Shown: positions 50,497-60,601 of the stretch, in pieces
How positions within the stretch are numbered: position 1 is the stretch's first letter
Layout of the letters: every line of letters starts with the position of its first letter
Source of the DNA: Phenylobacterium immobile (ATCC 35973)
GTDB taxonomy: Bacteria; Pseudomonadota; Alphaproteobacteria; Caulobacterales; Caulobacteraceae
Direction of reading: 5' to 3'
Length of the DNA stretch: 64,000 nucleotides
NCBI RefSeq assembly: GCF_001375595.1
Contig: NZ_CVJQ01000002.1
Coordinates: 124,001 to 188,000 of the forward strand
Translations under genes and position numbers: made by a program
The notes under the pieces: generated by a model
The model's database searches: none
Told to the model about the DNA's origin: nothing
Seen by the model: only the letters and a program-made list of their open reading frames with translations

Positions 50497-52199
50497 TGTG
50501 CGGCATCGCCGGCTTCCTGACCCGGCCGGACGCCGAGAACAGCCGAGTCGAGGCCATCGTCCAGACGATGATCGAGGCCCTGTCCCACCGCGGCCCCGAC
50601 GGTGTGCGGATCGAGCGGACGCCGGCCGGCGTGATCGCCCACGCCCGGCTTTCCATCATCGACCTTGAGGGCGGCTGGCAGCCCCTGCACGCCGCCGGCG
50701 CGACCGTGGTCGGCAATGGCGAAATCTATAACTACCTCGAACTCGCCCGAGACTTCGGCCTGGAGACGGCGACGGGCTCCGACTTCGAACCCCTGCTCCA
50801 CCTCTACGCCAGCGAGCGCGAGGCGGCCTTTCAGCGGCTCCGTGGCATGTACGCCTTCTGCCTCATCGGTGCGGATGGCTGCGCCTGGCTGGCGCGCGAC
50901 CCTTTCGGCATCAAGCCGCTCTATTACGTCCGGCACGACGATGGCGTCGCCTTCGCGTCCGAGCCGCACGCCCTGCTCGCCGCCGGGGTCATCGAGCCTG
51001 GGCTCGCCGAGCACGGCCGCAGCGAGCTTCTGGCCTTCAACTACGCCCTGCAATCCCCCTACCCCCACATTCAGCGGCTCGAGCCCGGCCAGATGCTCGA
51101 GATCACCGCCGGGCGCATCACCGGGCGGCGCTTCCAGCGCGCCATAGAGGGCGGCCGACCCAAGCGCCCGGTTGTTCGATACAGAGACAAGGCGGTCCTG
51201 CTGGATCAGCTCGACACGGTCCTGGACGACGCCATCGCCGTCCATCAGCGCTCTGATGTCGCCTACGGCCTGTTCCTGTCCGGCGGCGTCGACTCCAGCG
51301 TCATCGCCACCGTTATGGCCCGCCAGAACAGCCGGCCGGTCACCGCCTTCACCTGCGGCTTCGACGCGCCGGGCGCCGCAGACGAACGGGCCCAGGCCGA
51401 ACGGGTGGCGACCGCGCTCGACCTCGACTGGCGCCAGACGACCTTCGGCGAGGCCGACTTCTGGCGGATCGCACCCCTGGTCGCCCAAGCGCTCGACGAC
51501 CCCACGGCCGACTACGCGACCCTGCCGACCTACCGCCTGGCGGAAGCCGCGAAAGAAACGCTGACCGTCGTGCTCTCCGGCGAAGGCGGCGATGAGTTGT
51601 TCGCCGGCTACGGCCGCTATCGCCGCGCCATGCGACCGACCTGGCTGGGCGGCCGCAGGTCAGAGCCGCAGACCACCGATGCGGACGCCTTGCACCGCTG
51701 GCGCCTGCGCGCGATCGCACCCGCCGGGATGGACGACCTGCAACGCGCGCAGTTCGCCGATATCGCAACCTGGCTGCCCGACGATCTCCTGCTCAAACTC
51801 GACCGTTGTCTGATGGCCCATGGGCTGGAGGGCCGCACGCCGTTCCTCGATCCCGTCGTCGCCGACTTCGCCTTCAACCTGCACGACAGCCACAAGATTC
51901 ACGGTCGGTTCGGCAAGCGTGTCCTGCGCCAGTGGCTGGAGCGGGAATGCCCAGCCGCCCAGCCCTGGGCGCGCAAACAGGGCTTCACCGTGCCTGTGGA
52001 GCGCTGGATCGCGCCGCGCGCAGCCGACATCGCCGGTCGGCTTTCCGAAGTGCGGGCCCTGCGCGAGGCGGGTATCACCGCGGACGCCTTCGCCCCTGGC
52101 CGCCGTTGGCCGATCCTGTTCTTCGCCCTGTGGTCGCAGATCCACCTGGACGGCGCGACGCCCGCCCAGGCGCTGGAGACGGTTACTGGAACTATTTGA
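50496..52199 (+). CDS. asnB: asparagine synthase (glutamine-hydrolysing) AsnB-type
   Basis: The 567-residue protein has an N-terminal glutaminase domain starting [11 protein letters not shown] with the nucleophile Cys2. [31 protein letters not shown] and [13 protein letters not shown] follow. The C-terminal synthetase domain has [18 protein letters not shown] (PP-loop), [20 protein letters not shown] and [20 protein letters not shown]. It makes asparagine from aspartate, or amidates a carboxylate on a surface sugar or natural product. The coupling with a glycosyltransferase leaves the second option open. Confidence 0.9.
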   Translation: MCGIAGFLTRPDAENSRVEAIVQTMIEALSHRGPDGVRIERTPAGVIAHARLSIIDLEGGWQPLHAAGATVVGNGEIYNYLELARDFGLETATGSDFEPLLHLYASEREAAFQRLRGMYAFCLIGADGCAWLARDPFGIKPLYYVRHDDGVAFASEPHALLAAGVIEPGLAEHGRSELLAFNYALQSPYPHIQRLEPGQMLEITAGRITGRRFQRAIEGGRPKRPVVRYRDKAVLLDQLDTVLDDAIAVHQRSDVAYGLFLSGGVDSSVIATVMARQNSRPVTAFTCGFDAPGAADERAQAERVATALDLDWRQTTFGEADFWRIAPLVAQALDDPTADYATLPTYRLAEAAKETLTVVLSGEGGDELFAGYGRYRRAMRPTWLGGRRSEPQTTDADALHRWRLRAIAPAGMDDLQRAQFADIATWLPDDLLLKLDRCLMAHGLEGRTPFLDPVVADFAFNLHDSHKIHGRFGKRVLRQWLERECPAAQPWARKQGFTVPVERWIAPRAADIAGRLSEVRALREAGITADAFAPGRRWPILFFALWSQIHLDGATPAQALETVTGTI

Positions 52200-52234
52200 G
52201 CCCGCACGCCTTGGCTCAGCCAGGAGGACCCGCC

Positions 52235-53479
52235 ATGCCCAAGCTTCTCGCCACAGCGGCGCTCGCCGCCCTGCTCTGCGCCTGCGGACAGTCCGGTTCA
52301 GCCCAGACCAGCGCGACCGCGATGCGGCCCGGTGCGCCCGTGCCGACCGATCCGCCGAACGCCAAGGGCCAGGCGCCGGCCTTCCCCGGCCAGACTCGCG
52401 CGCCTGAGATCAAGTCTGGCGTCGCCTTCGGCAGCCAGACCTATGTCTCCGGTATCGACAAGCCGTGGGGCCTCGCCTTCCTGCCGGGCGGCGGCCTCCT
52501 GATCACAGAGAAGGCCGGCCGCCTGCGCCTGTTCAAGGCCGGCAAGCTGTCCGACCCGATCGGCGGCTTGCCGCCCATCGACGCCCGCGACCAGGGCGGC
52601 CTCCTCGGCGTCGCTGTCGACCCAAACTACGCCGCCAACGGCCGCATCTACTTGAGCTTCTCGGAGGGCTATCCGGACGGCAAGACCAACACCGCCGTCG
52701 CCAGCGGCCAACTGGTGCTGAAGGACGGCCAGGCGCCGATCCTGACGGACACCAAGGTGATATGGCGCCAGACCCCGCCCTGGGAGTCCACGAAACACTT
52801 CGGCTCGCGCCTGGTGTTCGACAACACCGGCGCGCTGTTCATCACCACCGGCGAGCGCTCTGTGGCGAGCGGCCGCATGCAGGCCCAGAACCTCGGCGTG
52901 ACCCTGGGCAAGATCGTCCGTATCAAGACCGACGGCTCGATCCCCGCCGACAATCCATTCGTCGGCCGCGAAGGCGTAAAGCCCGAGATCTGGTCGAACG
53001 GCCACCGCAACATACAGGCCGCCGCCATCAACCCGCGCTCGGGGGTTCTCTGGGAGGTCGAACATGGCACGCGGGGCGGCGACGAGGTCAACATCGTTAA
53101 GAAGGGCGCCGACTACGGCTGGCCCAGCGTCGCCTATGGCGTCGAATACGCCGGCGGCAAGATCACCGGCGGCCTGACCCAGAAGGCCGGGACCGAACAG
53201 CCCGCCTACTATTGGGACCCGGTCATCGCCCCGTCCGGCATGGCCTTCTATGAGGCCGACCTGTTCCCCGCCTGGAAGGGCAGCCTGTTCGTCGGCGGCC
53301 TCCGGTCGACCGCCCTGGTCCGCCTCGTCCTCGACGGCGACAAGATCGTCGGCGAAGAGCGCCTGCTCACCGACCTGGGCCAGCGTATCCGTGACGTCAT
53401 CGTTGGCCCTGACGGCGCCCTCTACGTCGCCACCGACGAAACCGCCGGCAAGGTGTTGCGGATCGCGCCGAAACCTTAG
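52235..53479 (+). CDS. PQQ-dependent aldose sugar dehydrogenase (YliI/Asd type) lipoprotein
   Basis: The 414-residue protein has a lipoprotein signal ([14 protein letters not shown], lipid on about Cys17) and a glucose/sorbosone dehydrogenase propeller. It shows [117 protein letters not shown] and [15 protein letters not shown]. It oxidises aldoses in the periplasm with PQQ. AGGAGG precedes the ATG. The TAG stop overlaps the TAA stop of the convergent lhgO-like gene (TTAG). Confidence 0.9.
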   Translation: MPKLLATAALAALLCACGQSGSAQTSATAMRPGAPVPTDPPNAKGQAPAFPGQTRAPEIKSGVAFGSQTYVSGIDKPWGLAFLPGGGLLITEKAGRLRLFKAGKLSDPIGGLPPIDARDQGGLLGVAVDPNYAANGRIYLSFSEGYPDGKTNTAVASGQLVLKDGQAPILTDTKVIWRQTPPWESTKHFGSRLVFDNTGALFITTGERSVASGRMQAQNLGVTLGKIVRIKTDGSIPADNPFVGREGVKPEIWSNGHRNIQAAAINPRSGVLWEVEHGTRGGDEVNIVKKGADYGWPSVAYGVEYAGGKITGGLTQKAGTEQPAYYWDPVIAPSGMAFYEADLFPAWKGSLFVGGLRSTALVRLVLDGDKIVGEERLLTDLGQRIRDVIVGPDGALYVATDETAGKVLRIAPKP

Positions 53480-54588
53480 AGCCCCAACCGCAACGCCACC
53501 TCTTCGCCGATCGCCAGCGAGGCGGTGAGGCCGGGGCTCTCGATGCCGAACAGGGCGACCAGCCCCGCAAGTCCATGCATGTCCGGCCCATCCAGCCGGA
53601 AATCGGGCTGCGGCTCGTCCGGCCCGTGCAGCTTCGGTCGTACGCCGGCGTAGTCGGGGGTCAACGCGCCGTCCGGCAGCCCAGGCCAGAAGGTCCGGAT
53701 ATAGGCCGAGAACTCCGCCTCGGCGCTCGCATCCACCGTATAGTCGGGGTGGTCCACATAGTGCAGGTCAGGCCCGATCACGCCCTGCCCGCCTAGGTCG
53801 GTCCGATAGTGCGCGCCCACCGATCCATGTCCCGGCGGCGGGTAGATGAGCCGGCTGAACGGCGGCTTTCCAGCCAGACGGAAGTACATGCCCTTGCCAT
53901 AATGCGGCTCCGGGATCTCCGCTGCCGGAAAGCCAGCGATATGCGCCGCCACTCCCTGCGCCGACAGGCCCGGCGCGGTCACCAGATAGCGGCAGGTCAG
54001 GGTTGTGGGCTGTTCCCCGCCCGCCTGGATCTCGAACCCGCCGTCGGCCAGCGGCCGTGCGGCCTCAAACGGCGTCGCCAGCACCACCGTTCCGCCGGCG
54101 GCCTCGATCTCACCCTCGAGCGCCAACATGTAGCCGTGGCTGTCGAAGACCCCGCTCTGCGGCGACGAGAGCGCGCCGACGCAGAAGAGCTCCGGCTCCA
54201 GAGCGATGGCCTCCGCCGCGCTCAGCTCGATCACATCCTCGACGCCATTGGCCTGCGCGCGCCGCAGCAGCGCCCGCAGGCCCTCCAGCTGCTCCGGCTT
54301 CGTCGCCGCCACCAGCTTGCCGCAGCGGGCGTAGTCCACGTGGTGGGCATCCAAAAAGGCGTAGAGCGCGCGCCGACCTTCGACGCACAACCGCGCCTTC
54401 AGCGACCCCGTCGGATACTGCAGCCCCGCATGGATCACCTCGGAGTTCCGCGACGAAACCCCCTGCCCGATCGCCGCATCCTTCTCCAGAACCGCCACGA
54501 TCAGCCCGCGTCGTGCGAGCGCATAGCCGCACGCAAGCCCCACAGCGCCCGCGCCCACCACCACAGCATCGAAATCGAAGTCGGCCAT
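53476..54588 (-). CDS. L-2-hydroxyglutarate dehydrogenase-like FAD oxidoreductase
   Basis: The 370-residue flavoprotein has an N-terminal Rossmann motif [20 protein letters not shown], the segment [36 protein letters not shown] typical of LhgO/L2HGDH enzymes, and [43 protein letters not shown] and a final [19 protein letters not shown] complete it. It likely oxidises L-2-hydroxyglutarate to 2-oxoglutarate and feeds electrons to the quinone pool. The ATG is 51 bases from the LexA-like box of the divergent DUF1963 gene. Confidence 0.88.
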   Translation of the reverse strand: MADFDFDAVVVGAGAVGLACGYALARRGLIVAVLEKDAAIGQGVSSRNSEVIHAGLQYPTGSLKARLCVEGRRALYAFLDAHHVDYARCGKLVAATKPEQLEGLRALLRRAQANGVEDVIELSAAEAIALEPELFCVGALSSPQSGVFDSHGYMLALEGEIEAAGGTVVLATPFEAARPLADGGFEIQAGGEQPTTLTCRYLVTAPGLSAQGVAAHIAGFPAAEIPEPHYGKGMYFRLAGKPPFSRLIYPPPGHGSVGAHYRTDLGGQGVIGPDLHYVDHPDYTVDASAEAEFSAYIRTFWPGLPDGALTPDYAGVRPKLHGPDEPQPDFRLDGPDMHGLAGLVALFGIESPGLTASLAIGEEVALRLGL

Positions 54589-54639
54589 CCGCTAGGCTAA
54601 CGCTCATGACTGGGTTTGGCGCCAACAAAACAGCTCTAA

Positions 54640-54654
54640 GTTGCTCTTTTGTTC
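54640..54654 (+). promoter_or_regulatory. LexA-like box (one mismatch) before the DUF1963 gene
   Basis: GTTGCTCTTTTGTTC matches GTTC-N7-GTTC except for one base in the first half-site. It ends in the same 12-mer TTTTGTTCTTGA (54647-54658) found at both toxin loci. A TTGACC at 54655-54660 could be the -35. It lies 60 bases before the DUF1963 start. Confidence 0.5.
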
Positions 54655-54714
54655 TTGACCATGAAGCTCTGACTCCGTTTCATGGCCAAGGTGAAAGTCT
54701 GACGGGCGAAGGCG

Positions 54715-55605
54715 ATGATGCTGCTAGGCCAGATCTTCTTTGTCATTAACGCGGTCATTCTGGCTGTCATCCTCTATCGGCGGGTCTTTCCAGCCAAGCC
54801 GCGAGCGGCCCGGTTCTACACCTGGACCGACGACAACACCGACGCTTCGGAGATGGCCGAGCGTCTGACCGGGATGCAGCGGCCCACCCTTCTCCTTGAA
54901 GAGGACGAGACCTCGGCATTCTCGAAACTGGGCGGCGCGCCCAATCTGCCGCCCCATCTCGCGTGGCCTATCGGCGTAAAGGGCCCGCAAGCCTTCATCG
55001 CCCAACTTGACCTCGGCGTGGCGCGCAACTGCGGCGGACCAGATTGGGCGCCGTCTTCTGGCGCCCTCTACGTTTTTCTGGACGACGACCGGTTCGGTTT
55101 CGGAGACGAAATCCGTGTGCTGTTCAGTCCGACGCTTGGCGAGGCTCCAGCGCAGTTTCCCGAAACCCTGGGGCGTAAGCATCGCTACAAGGAGAAACGC
55201 CTCCGCATGGAGCATTTCCCTTCGACACCCAGCGCAGACTGGGTCGACATTGATCCCGGGTCAGCAATGATCGAGCAGCTCGAGGAAGACGCGGCGCTAA
55301 GTCAGCCCCCAAACGACAGCCCTGATCATCGACTCTTCGGCTATCCGGCCGAGATCCAGTCCGGCCAACTTTGGCTGGAGTGCGAGCACCTCGCTTGCGG
55401 AAGAGAAGGTTCCGTTTACGCAGAGCGCCCTTCTGAAGCGTTCATTCGCTCCGCAGAAGACTGGCGTCTGCTCCTGCAAATTGACACCGATGAGCAAGTG
55501 GGCATGTCGTATGGCGACGGCGGCATGTTCTACGTCTTCATCCGTGAGGCGGACGCTCGACAGGCCGACTTTTCCCGGACAGTGACGATCCCGCAGACGT
55601 ACTGA
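54715..55605 (+). CDS. membrane-anchored DUF1963 (YwqG-like) protein
   Basis: The 296-residue protein begins with one hydrophobic helix (LLGQIFFVINAVILAVILYRRVF) and continues as a DUF1963 domain: KLGGAPNLPPHLAWPIGVKGPQAFIAQLDLG, GALYVFLDDDRFGFGDEIRVLF, and later HRLFGYPAEIQSGQLWLECEHLA, WRLLLQIDTDEQVGMSYGDGGMFYVFI. The GG-P-x-LP-x-x-x-WP core is the family signature. YwqG of Bacillus lies beside a toxin operon, and DUF1963 may be immunity-like, but its function is not established. A LexA-like box sharing 12 bases with the two toxin promoters precedes it, so I infer SOS control. It has no toxin neighbour. Confidence 0.8.
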   Translation: MMLLGQIFFVINAVILAVILYRRVFPAKPRAARFYTWTDDNTDASEMAERLTGMQRPTLLLEEDETSAFSKLGGAPNLPPHLAWPIGVKGPQAFIAQLDLGVARNCGGPDWAPSSGALYVFLDDDRFGFGDEIRVLFSPTLGEAPAQFPETLGRKHRYKEKRLRMEHFPSTPSADWVDIDPGSAMIEQLEEDAALSQPPNDSPDHRLFGYPAEIQSGQLWLECEHLACGREGSVYAERPSEAFIRSAEDWRLLLQIDTDEQVGMSYGDGGMFYVFIREADARQADFSRTVTIPQTY

Positions 55606-55667
55606 GAGGTCCGCGCCGACACGCTTGGGCGCTGGACGAGCTTTGACCGCCTTGCTGGGCGAGCGAC

Positions 55668-56528
55668 TCAGGGCGCCGAAGTTCGCAGGAAATCGCTCAA
55701 GGCCGCCCAGGCCGCCGGTTCGGTCATGAAGGGGGCGTGTCCAACCTCCGGGACGGCGGCGAAGGCCAGGTCGGGCTTGCGAGCACGCATCGCCGCGACC
55801 GTGGACCTCATGAGCACGTCGGAAATGTCGCCGCGGATCAACAGTGTCGGGACCGGCTTCAGCACGTCGAACAGCGGCCACAGATCAACCTGAGGGCCGC
55901 TCACGGTGCGAGCGATCGCCGGGTCATAGTCCAGGACGATCTCGCCTGGTGCGACCTCGCGGAAAATCCGCTTGGCGAAGGCGATCCAAAACGCCTCCCC
56001 GGCCTCCGCAGGGAATGAGACCCCGTTGATGTCCCGGCAGAGGCTCGCGGCGTCCAACCAGGACCGCGCAGTCCTGGATCCGCCGGCGTAGCTGCGGATT
56101 CGCTCGAGCCCTGCGGGATCGATCTCAGGGCCAATGTCATTGAGCACCGCCGCCCCGACCCTCTCAGGCGCCATGGCGGCGGCGATCATCGTCATCAGGC
56201 CCCCCATCGAGGTGCCGACAAAGACCGCCTTCTCGATCGCAAGGCGATCGAGCAATCCGAGCATGTCAGCGACATAGACGGACGGATTGTAGCGCTCGGC
56301 GTCAGGGTCCCAGCCGGAAAGCCCGCGGCCCCTTTGGGTGGCGATGATGACGCGCCGGCCCAGTTCGACGATGCGAGGCCCCAGCTCTTCGAAGTCGCGC
56401 TCGTTACGCGTAAGCCCGTGGAGGCAAAGTACAGGGATGCCCGCGGTCGATCGGGGCTGGTGATCGCGATAGTGAACGCTGATCCCGTCAGCGGTCTCGA
56501 ACTCGCTCTCGGCCACCTGAAGGCTCAA
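55668..56528 (-). CDS. alpha/beta-fold hydrolase
   Basis: The roughly 286-residue protein has LHGLTRNERDFEELG (oxyanion region), the nucleophile elbow GTSMGGLMTMIAA with Ser in G-x-S-x-G, LLIRGDISDVLM with the acidic residue, and the final histidine in PEVGHAPFMTEP. It is an esterase- or dehalogenase-like soluble hydrolase of unknown substrate. The start is uncertain: TTG 56528 just after the stop of the indolepyruvate oxidoreductase gene, GTG 56516, or GTG 56576 inside that gene. The tight spacing suggests cotranscription with it. Confidence 0.85.
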   Translation of the reverse strand: MSLQVAESEFETADGISVHYRDHQPRSTAGIPVLCLHGLTRNERDFEELGPRIVELGRRVIIATQRGRGLSGWDPDAERYNPSVYVADMLGLLDRLAIEKAVFVGTSMGGLMTMIAAAMAPERVGAAVLNDIGPEIDPAGLERIRSYAGGSRTARSWLDAASLCRDINGVSFPAEAGEAFWIAFAKRIFREVAPGEIVLDYDPAIARTVSGPQVDLWPLFDVLKPVPTLLIRGDISDVLMRSTVAAMRARKPDLAFAAVPEVGHAPFMTEPAAWAALSDFLRTSAP

Positions 56529-56533
56529 CGTCT

Positions 56534-59500
56534 TCAGACCGCCACCCAAGCCGCCATCCGCTCCCACTCGCCCCACAGCCGCGCGCGCTCCGCCTCGGCC
56601 GGCTCGACCGAGGCTTCCTTGATGTGGCCGAAGCCGCGGATCTGCTGCGGGATCTCGGCGATCTTGACGGCCAGGTCCGCGCGCGCGGGCGTGAGTTCGG
56701 CCAGGATGCGCGCCACGTCGGCCTCATAGTCGGCGATCAGGCGGCGTTCCATGCGGCGCTCGTGCGTCGCGCCGAAGAGGTCGAGCGGCGTGCCGCGCAG
56801 GCCCTTGAACCTGGCGAGCACCGGGAAGGCCGCCGTCAGCATCCAGCCGCCGAACGCCGTCTTCTTCGGTCGGCCGCCCTCGCCGATTTTGGCGAACAGC
56901 GGCGGAGCCAGCAGCACCTTGGCCTTGCCGCCCTTGAAGGTCTCGGCCCGGTAGGCGGCGAAGCGGCCGTCCGTGTAGAGGCGGGCCACCTCGTACTCAT
57001 CCTTGTAGGCCATCAGCTTGTAGAGATTGACCGCCACAGCTCGCGTCAGATCGTCCGAGCCCTTGGCCGCCACCCGATCGACGAGCGTCCGATAGCGCCG
57101 CGCGTAGTCGGCGTTCTGATAGGCCTTCAGCTCCGCGGTTCGACCCTCGATCAAGTCCACGAGCGGGATCGTCTCCGGCGTCGGCGCGGCGTCCATCCGC
57201 TCGCCCCGGATCTCAGGTTCGAAACAGGCGCGCCGGCCCAGTTCGAAGGCCTGCAGGTTGGTCTCCGCATCCACGCCGTTCAGCTGGATCGCCCGGTAGA
57301 TCGCCCGGCTGGAGACGGGCAGCAGGCCCTTCTGCCAGGCGAAGCCCATCAGGATCATGTTCGAATAGATGGCGTCGCTGAGCTGGGTCTCGGCCAGGTT
57401 GTGGGCCGGCAACTCGTCGTAGAACCGCGTCGCCCGGGTGATGCGCGCAGCCTCCGCGTCCGGATCGAACTGGGCGTCGCGATCGGCCACGAAGTCGGCG
57501 GTCGGCGTCAGGTCGGCGTTGCCGACGGCCGCCGTCCGGTCCGCCGAATAGAGCGTCATCGCGTCGGGGCCGGCCGCGGCCAGCAGGTCGCAGGCGATCA
57601 GTACATCGGCGCTGGCCGCCGGCACGCGGCCGCCGACCGGGCTCGTTTCATCCTCGCCGATCCGCACATGGCTGAAGACCGCCCCGTTCTTCTGGGCGAG
57701 ACCCGTCATGTCGACCACCGAGGCCGCGTGGCCGTCGACGTGGGCCGCCATCGCCAGGATCGAGGCGACGGTCGTCACGCCTGTGCCGCCAACGCCCGTG
57801 AAGACGATGTTGCGCACGCCGTCGATGGTCTCGAACGTCGGCAGCGGTGTGGAATCGGCCGTCAGCGCCGGCGCGGCCTCGCGGTGGGCGTTCACGGCCC
57901 CCTCCAGCGTGATGAACGACGGGCAGAAGCCCTGCAGGCAGCTGTAGTCCTGCGTGCAACTCGACTGGTTGATGGCCCGCTTGCGGCCGAACTCGGTGTT
58001 CAGCGGCTCCACCGACACGCAGTTGGAAGTCTTGGAGCAATCCCCGCAGCCTTCGCAGACCAGCGGGTTGATCATCACCCGGCGCGGCGCCTGGGCGAGT
58101 GTCCCACGCTTGCGGCGCCGGCGCTTTTCAGTGGCGCAAACCTGATCATAGAGCAGGACGGTGACGCCCTCCTCTTCACGCAGCTCGCGCTGAACCTTCA
58201 TGAGCTCAAGGCGCGGACGCACCGTGACGCCAGGCGCCAGGTCGGTCACGCCGTCGTAGCGTTCCGGCTCGGCGGCGACGATGACGATCTTCTTCACCCC
58301 CTCCGCCGCCAGTTGGCGGGTGATCTGGGCCGGCGTAAAGCCGCTCTCGGCGGACTGGCCGCCCGTCATGGCGACGGCGTCGTTGAACAGGATCTTGTAG
58401 GTGATGTTGGCGCCGGACAGCACGGCGCCGCGGATGGCGAGCGAGCCGGAGTGGTTGTAGGTGCCGTCGCCCAGGTTCGTGAAAACGTGCTTCTCGCTGG
58501 TGAAGGGCGCAGCTCCCGTCCAGGCCATGCCCTCCCCGCCCATGTGGCTGTAGAGGTCGGTGTTCGGGTCGGTGAAGGTCACCATATAGTGGCAACCGAT
58601 CCCGGCGAGCGCGCGCGAACCTTCCGGCAGGCGGGTCGAGGAGTTGTGCGGACAGCCCGAGCAGAAGAAGGGCTTGCGCACCTGGCCAGCGGCGTCGTTC
58701 GCCGCGGCGGCCTGCGCCGCCGCCACCTGGTCCAGATAGGCCTGCACCCCGGCCGAGTGGGCGCCCTGCGGCAGCCGCGGCGCGATCGCCTGGGCGATAT
58801 CGGCGACCGAAAGCGCGCTCAGCTGCGACAGCAGAGGCTGACCCGCCTCGTCGAACTTGCCGATCACCTTTGGCCGATGTTCGCCGGGCATGTCGTAGAG
58901 GGCGGCGCGGACCTGCTCCTCGACGAAGGATCGCTTGTGCTCGACCACCAGCAGAGTTTGGAGACCCTGAGCGAATTCGCGCATGCCCACGGGCTCGGCC
59001 GGCCAGACCATGCCGATCTTATAGATGATCAACCCCAGCTCGCCGGCCTGCTCGGCCGTGAGGCCCATGGCGCTCAGCGCCTCCATGACATCGCGATAGG
59101 CCTGGCCGTGGCAGACGATCCCCAGGCGCGGACGCGGTGACGGCAGGGCCACATGGTTGATCTTGTTCGCACGCGCAAAGGCGATCGCGGCCGGCAGCTT
59201 GTAGGTCCGCAGTCGGCGCTCCTTGTCGAGCGGCGCGTCCTTCAGCCGGATGCCGAGTCCGCCGGGGGGCGTCGTGAAATCGGTGGGCTCAATGAACCGG
59301 TGGCGTTCCAGCGAGACATCGATGGTCTCGCCTGCGTCCATGGTGTCGGCCACGGCGATCAGCCCGGCCCACAGACCTGAGTAGCGCGAGAGCGCATAGC
59401 CAAAGAGGCCGTAGTCCAGGACCTCCTGCACGCCGGCCGGCGACAGCAGGGGGATTTCATAATCCTGGAAGGCGTACTCAGACTGCGCCGGAATCGTCGA

Positions 59501-59956
59501 GGACTTGCAGGCGTGGTCGTCGCCGGCGATCGCCAGGACCCCGCCGGTCGGGAAGACGCCCGACATGTTGGCGTGCTTGAAGACGTCGCCAGAGCGGTCG
59601 ACGCCCGGGGTCTTGCCGTACCACATCCCCATCACGCCGTCGTAGGTGGCGGACGGAAACAGGTTCGCCTGCTGGCTGCCCCAGATGGCGGTGGCGGCCA
59701 GGTCCTCGTTGACGCCTTCCTGGAAGACGACGTTGGCCGCCTTCAGGTGCTTGGTCGCGCGCCCGGCCTGCTGGTCGAGCCCGCCCAGGGGCGAGCCTCG
59801 GTATCCCGAAACGAATCCGGCGACATTCTTTCCTGCGGCGGCGTCCAGCCGGTGCTGATCCAGCAGGATCCGTAAAAGCGCCTGGATGCCGGTGATGAAG
59901 ACCCGGCCTTCCGTGAGCAGAAACTTGTCGTCTAGCGTCACGTTTGTGTGCCGCAT
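56534..59956 (-). CDS. indolepyruvate ferredoxin oxidoreductase, fused alpha/beta/gamma
   Basis: This 1140-residue enzyme oxidatively decarboxylates arylpyruvates (and possibly branched 2-oxo acids) to acyl-CoA, passing electrons to ferredoxin. It has an N-terminal pyrimidine-binding domain (NVAGFVSGYRGSPLGGLDQQAG, QEGVNEDLAATAIWGSQQ), then CSGCPHNSSTRLPEGS and the TPP domain GGEGMAWTGAAPFTSEKHVFTNLGDGTYNHSG. A small ferredoxin-like Fe-S segment follows (VCEGCGDCSKTSNCVSVEP), then the gamma domain (VFTGVGGTGVTTVASILAMAAHVDG). Translation is placed at ATG 59956 after GGAAG. A divergent Lrp-type regulator starts 141 bases away and probably controls it. Confidence 0.93.
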   Translation of the reverse strand: MRHTNVTLDDKFLLTEGRVFITGIQALLRILLDQHRLDAAAGKNVAGFVSGYRGSPLGGLDQQAGRATKHLKAANVVFQEGVNEDLAATAIWGSQQANLFPSATYDGVMGMWYGKTPGVDRSGDVFKHANMSGVFPTGGVLAIAGDDHACKSSTIPAQSEYAFQDYEIPLLSPAGVQEVLDYGLFGYALSRYSGLWAGLIAVADTMDAGETIDVSLERHRFIEPTDFTTPPGGLGIRLKDAPLDKERRLRTYKLPAAIAFARANKINHVALPSPRPRLGIVCHGQAYRDVMEALSAMGLTAEQAGELGLIIYKIGMVWPAEPVGMREFAQGLQTLLVVEHKRSFVEEQVRAALYDMPGEHRPKVIGKFDEAGQPLLSQLSALSVADIAQAIAPRLPQGAHSAGVQAYLDQVAAAQAAAANDAAGQVRKPFFCSGCPHNSSTRLPEGSRALAGIGCHYMVTFTDPNTDLYSHMGGEGMAWTGAAPFTSEKHVFTNLGDGTYNHSGSLAIRGAVLSGANITYKILFNDAVAMTGGQSAESGFTPAQITRQLAAEGVKKIVIVAAEPERYDGVTDLAPGVTVRPRLELMKVQRELREEEGVTVLLYDQVCATEKRRRRKRGTLAQAPRRVMINPLVCEGCGDCSKTSNCVSVEPLNTEFGRKRAINQSSCTQDYSCLQGFCPSFITLEGAVNAHREAAPALTADSTPLPTFETIDGVRNIVFTGVGGTGVTTVASILAMAAHVDGHAASVVDMTGLAQKNGAVFSHVRIGEDETSPVGGRVPAASADVLIACDLLAAAGPDAMTLYSADRTAAVGNADLTPTADFVADRDAQFDPDAEAARITRATRFYDELPAHNLAETQLSDAIYSNMILMGFAWQKGLLPVSSRAIYRAIQLNGVDAETNLQAFELGRRACFEPEIRGERMDAAPTPETIPLVDLIEGRTAELKAYQNADYARRYRTLVDRVAAKGSDDLTRAVAVNLYKLMAYKDEYEVARLYTDGRFAAYRAETFKGGKAKVLLAPPLFAKIGEGGRPKKTAFGGWMLTAAFPVLARFKGLRGTPLDLFGATHERRMERRLIADYEADVARILAELTPARADLAVKIAEIPQQIRGFGHIKEASVEPAEAERARLWGEWERMAAWVAV

Positions 59957-60097
59957 CGCAATTTTCTTCCTTTCGGGCCTCCCAAAGCCCTTGCAAGGAT
60001 CATATAAGATCAAGGCGATAGTCTGCCAAAAGCGTGCCGGAGCCAAGTGGTTCCGGGCACGGATGTGCGGCCTGACCGGTGGCTTCGGAGGAAATCA

Positions 60098-60601
60098 TTG
60101 TCTGATCCCCTGGACGCCGTTGATGCACGGATCCTCGATCTGATCCAACATGACGCGGGGCTCTCCGTCGCCGAGATCGCCGACCGCGTCGGGTTATCGT
60201 CCAGCCCTTGCTGGCGGCGGATCAAGCGGCTGGAGGACACCGGCATCATCCAGCGCCGCGTCACCATCCTCGACCGCGAACTTCTGGGTCTTGGCTTCGA
60301 GGTCTACTGCACCGTAAAGCTCAGCCTGCCGACTCGCGAGAATCTGGCCGATTTCGAATCCGCCATCGGCAAGCTTCCGGAAGTCGTCCAGTGCGCCACG
60401 GTGACCGGCGCCGCCGACTACGAGCTGCGCGTCGTCACCCGCGACATGCATACCTTCGATGAATTCCTGCGCGACCGCATCCTGTCGCTGGGCCTCGTCT
60501 CCAATATCGAAAGCCGGATTGTCATCCGCGCCGTGAAGAACACCACTGCGGCCCCCCTTGGCCTCATCAGCGAACACATCACGAGCGACCCCCAAGCATG
60601 A
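60098..60601 (+). CDS. Lrp/AsnC-family transcriptional regulator
   Basis: The 167-residue protein has an N-terminal winged helix (LDAVDARILDLIQHDAGLSVAEIADRVGLSSSPCWRRIKRLEDTGIIQ) and a C-terminal RAM effector domain (VQCATVTGAADYELRVVTRDMHTFDEFLRDRIL). It likely senses an amino acid. I chose TTG 60098 as start because GGAGGA lies just upstream and the protein then begins at the normal family position; longer frames have no site. It is divergent from the indolepyruvate oxidoreductase gene and its stop overlaps pirin (ATGA). Confidence 0.9.
   Translation: MSDPLDAVDARILDLIQHDAGLSVAEIADRVGLSSSPCWRRIKRLEDTGIIQRRVTILDRELLGLGFEVYCTVKLSLPTRENLADFESAIGKLPEVVQCATVTGAADYELRVVTRDMHTFDEFLRDRILSLGLVSNIESRIVIRAVKNTTAAPLGLISEHITSDPQA

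Noticed and set aside
56624..59140. An 838-codon plus-strand frame opposite the indolepyruvate oxidoreductase gene
   Set aside because: It is the antisense shadow of a well-supported 1140-residue enzyme.
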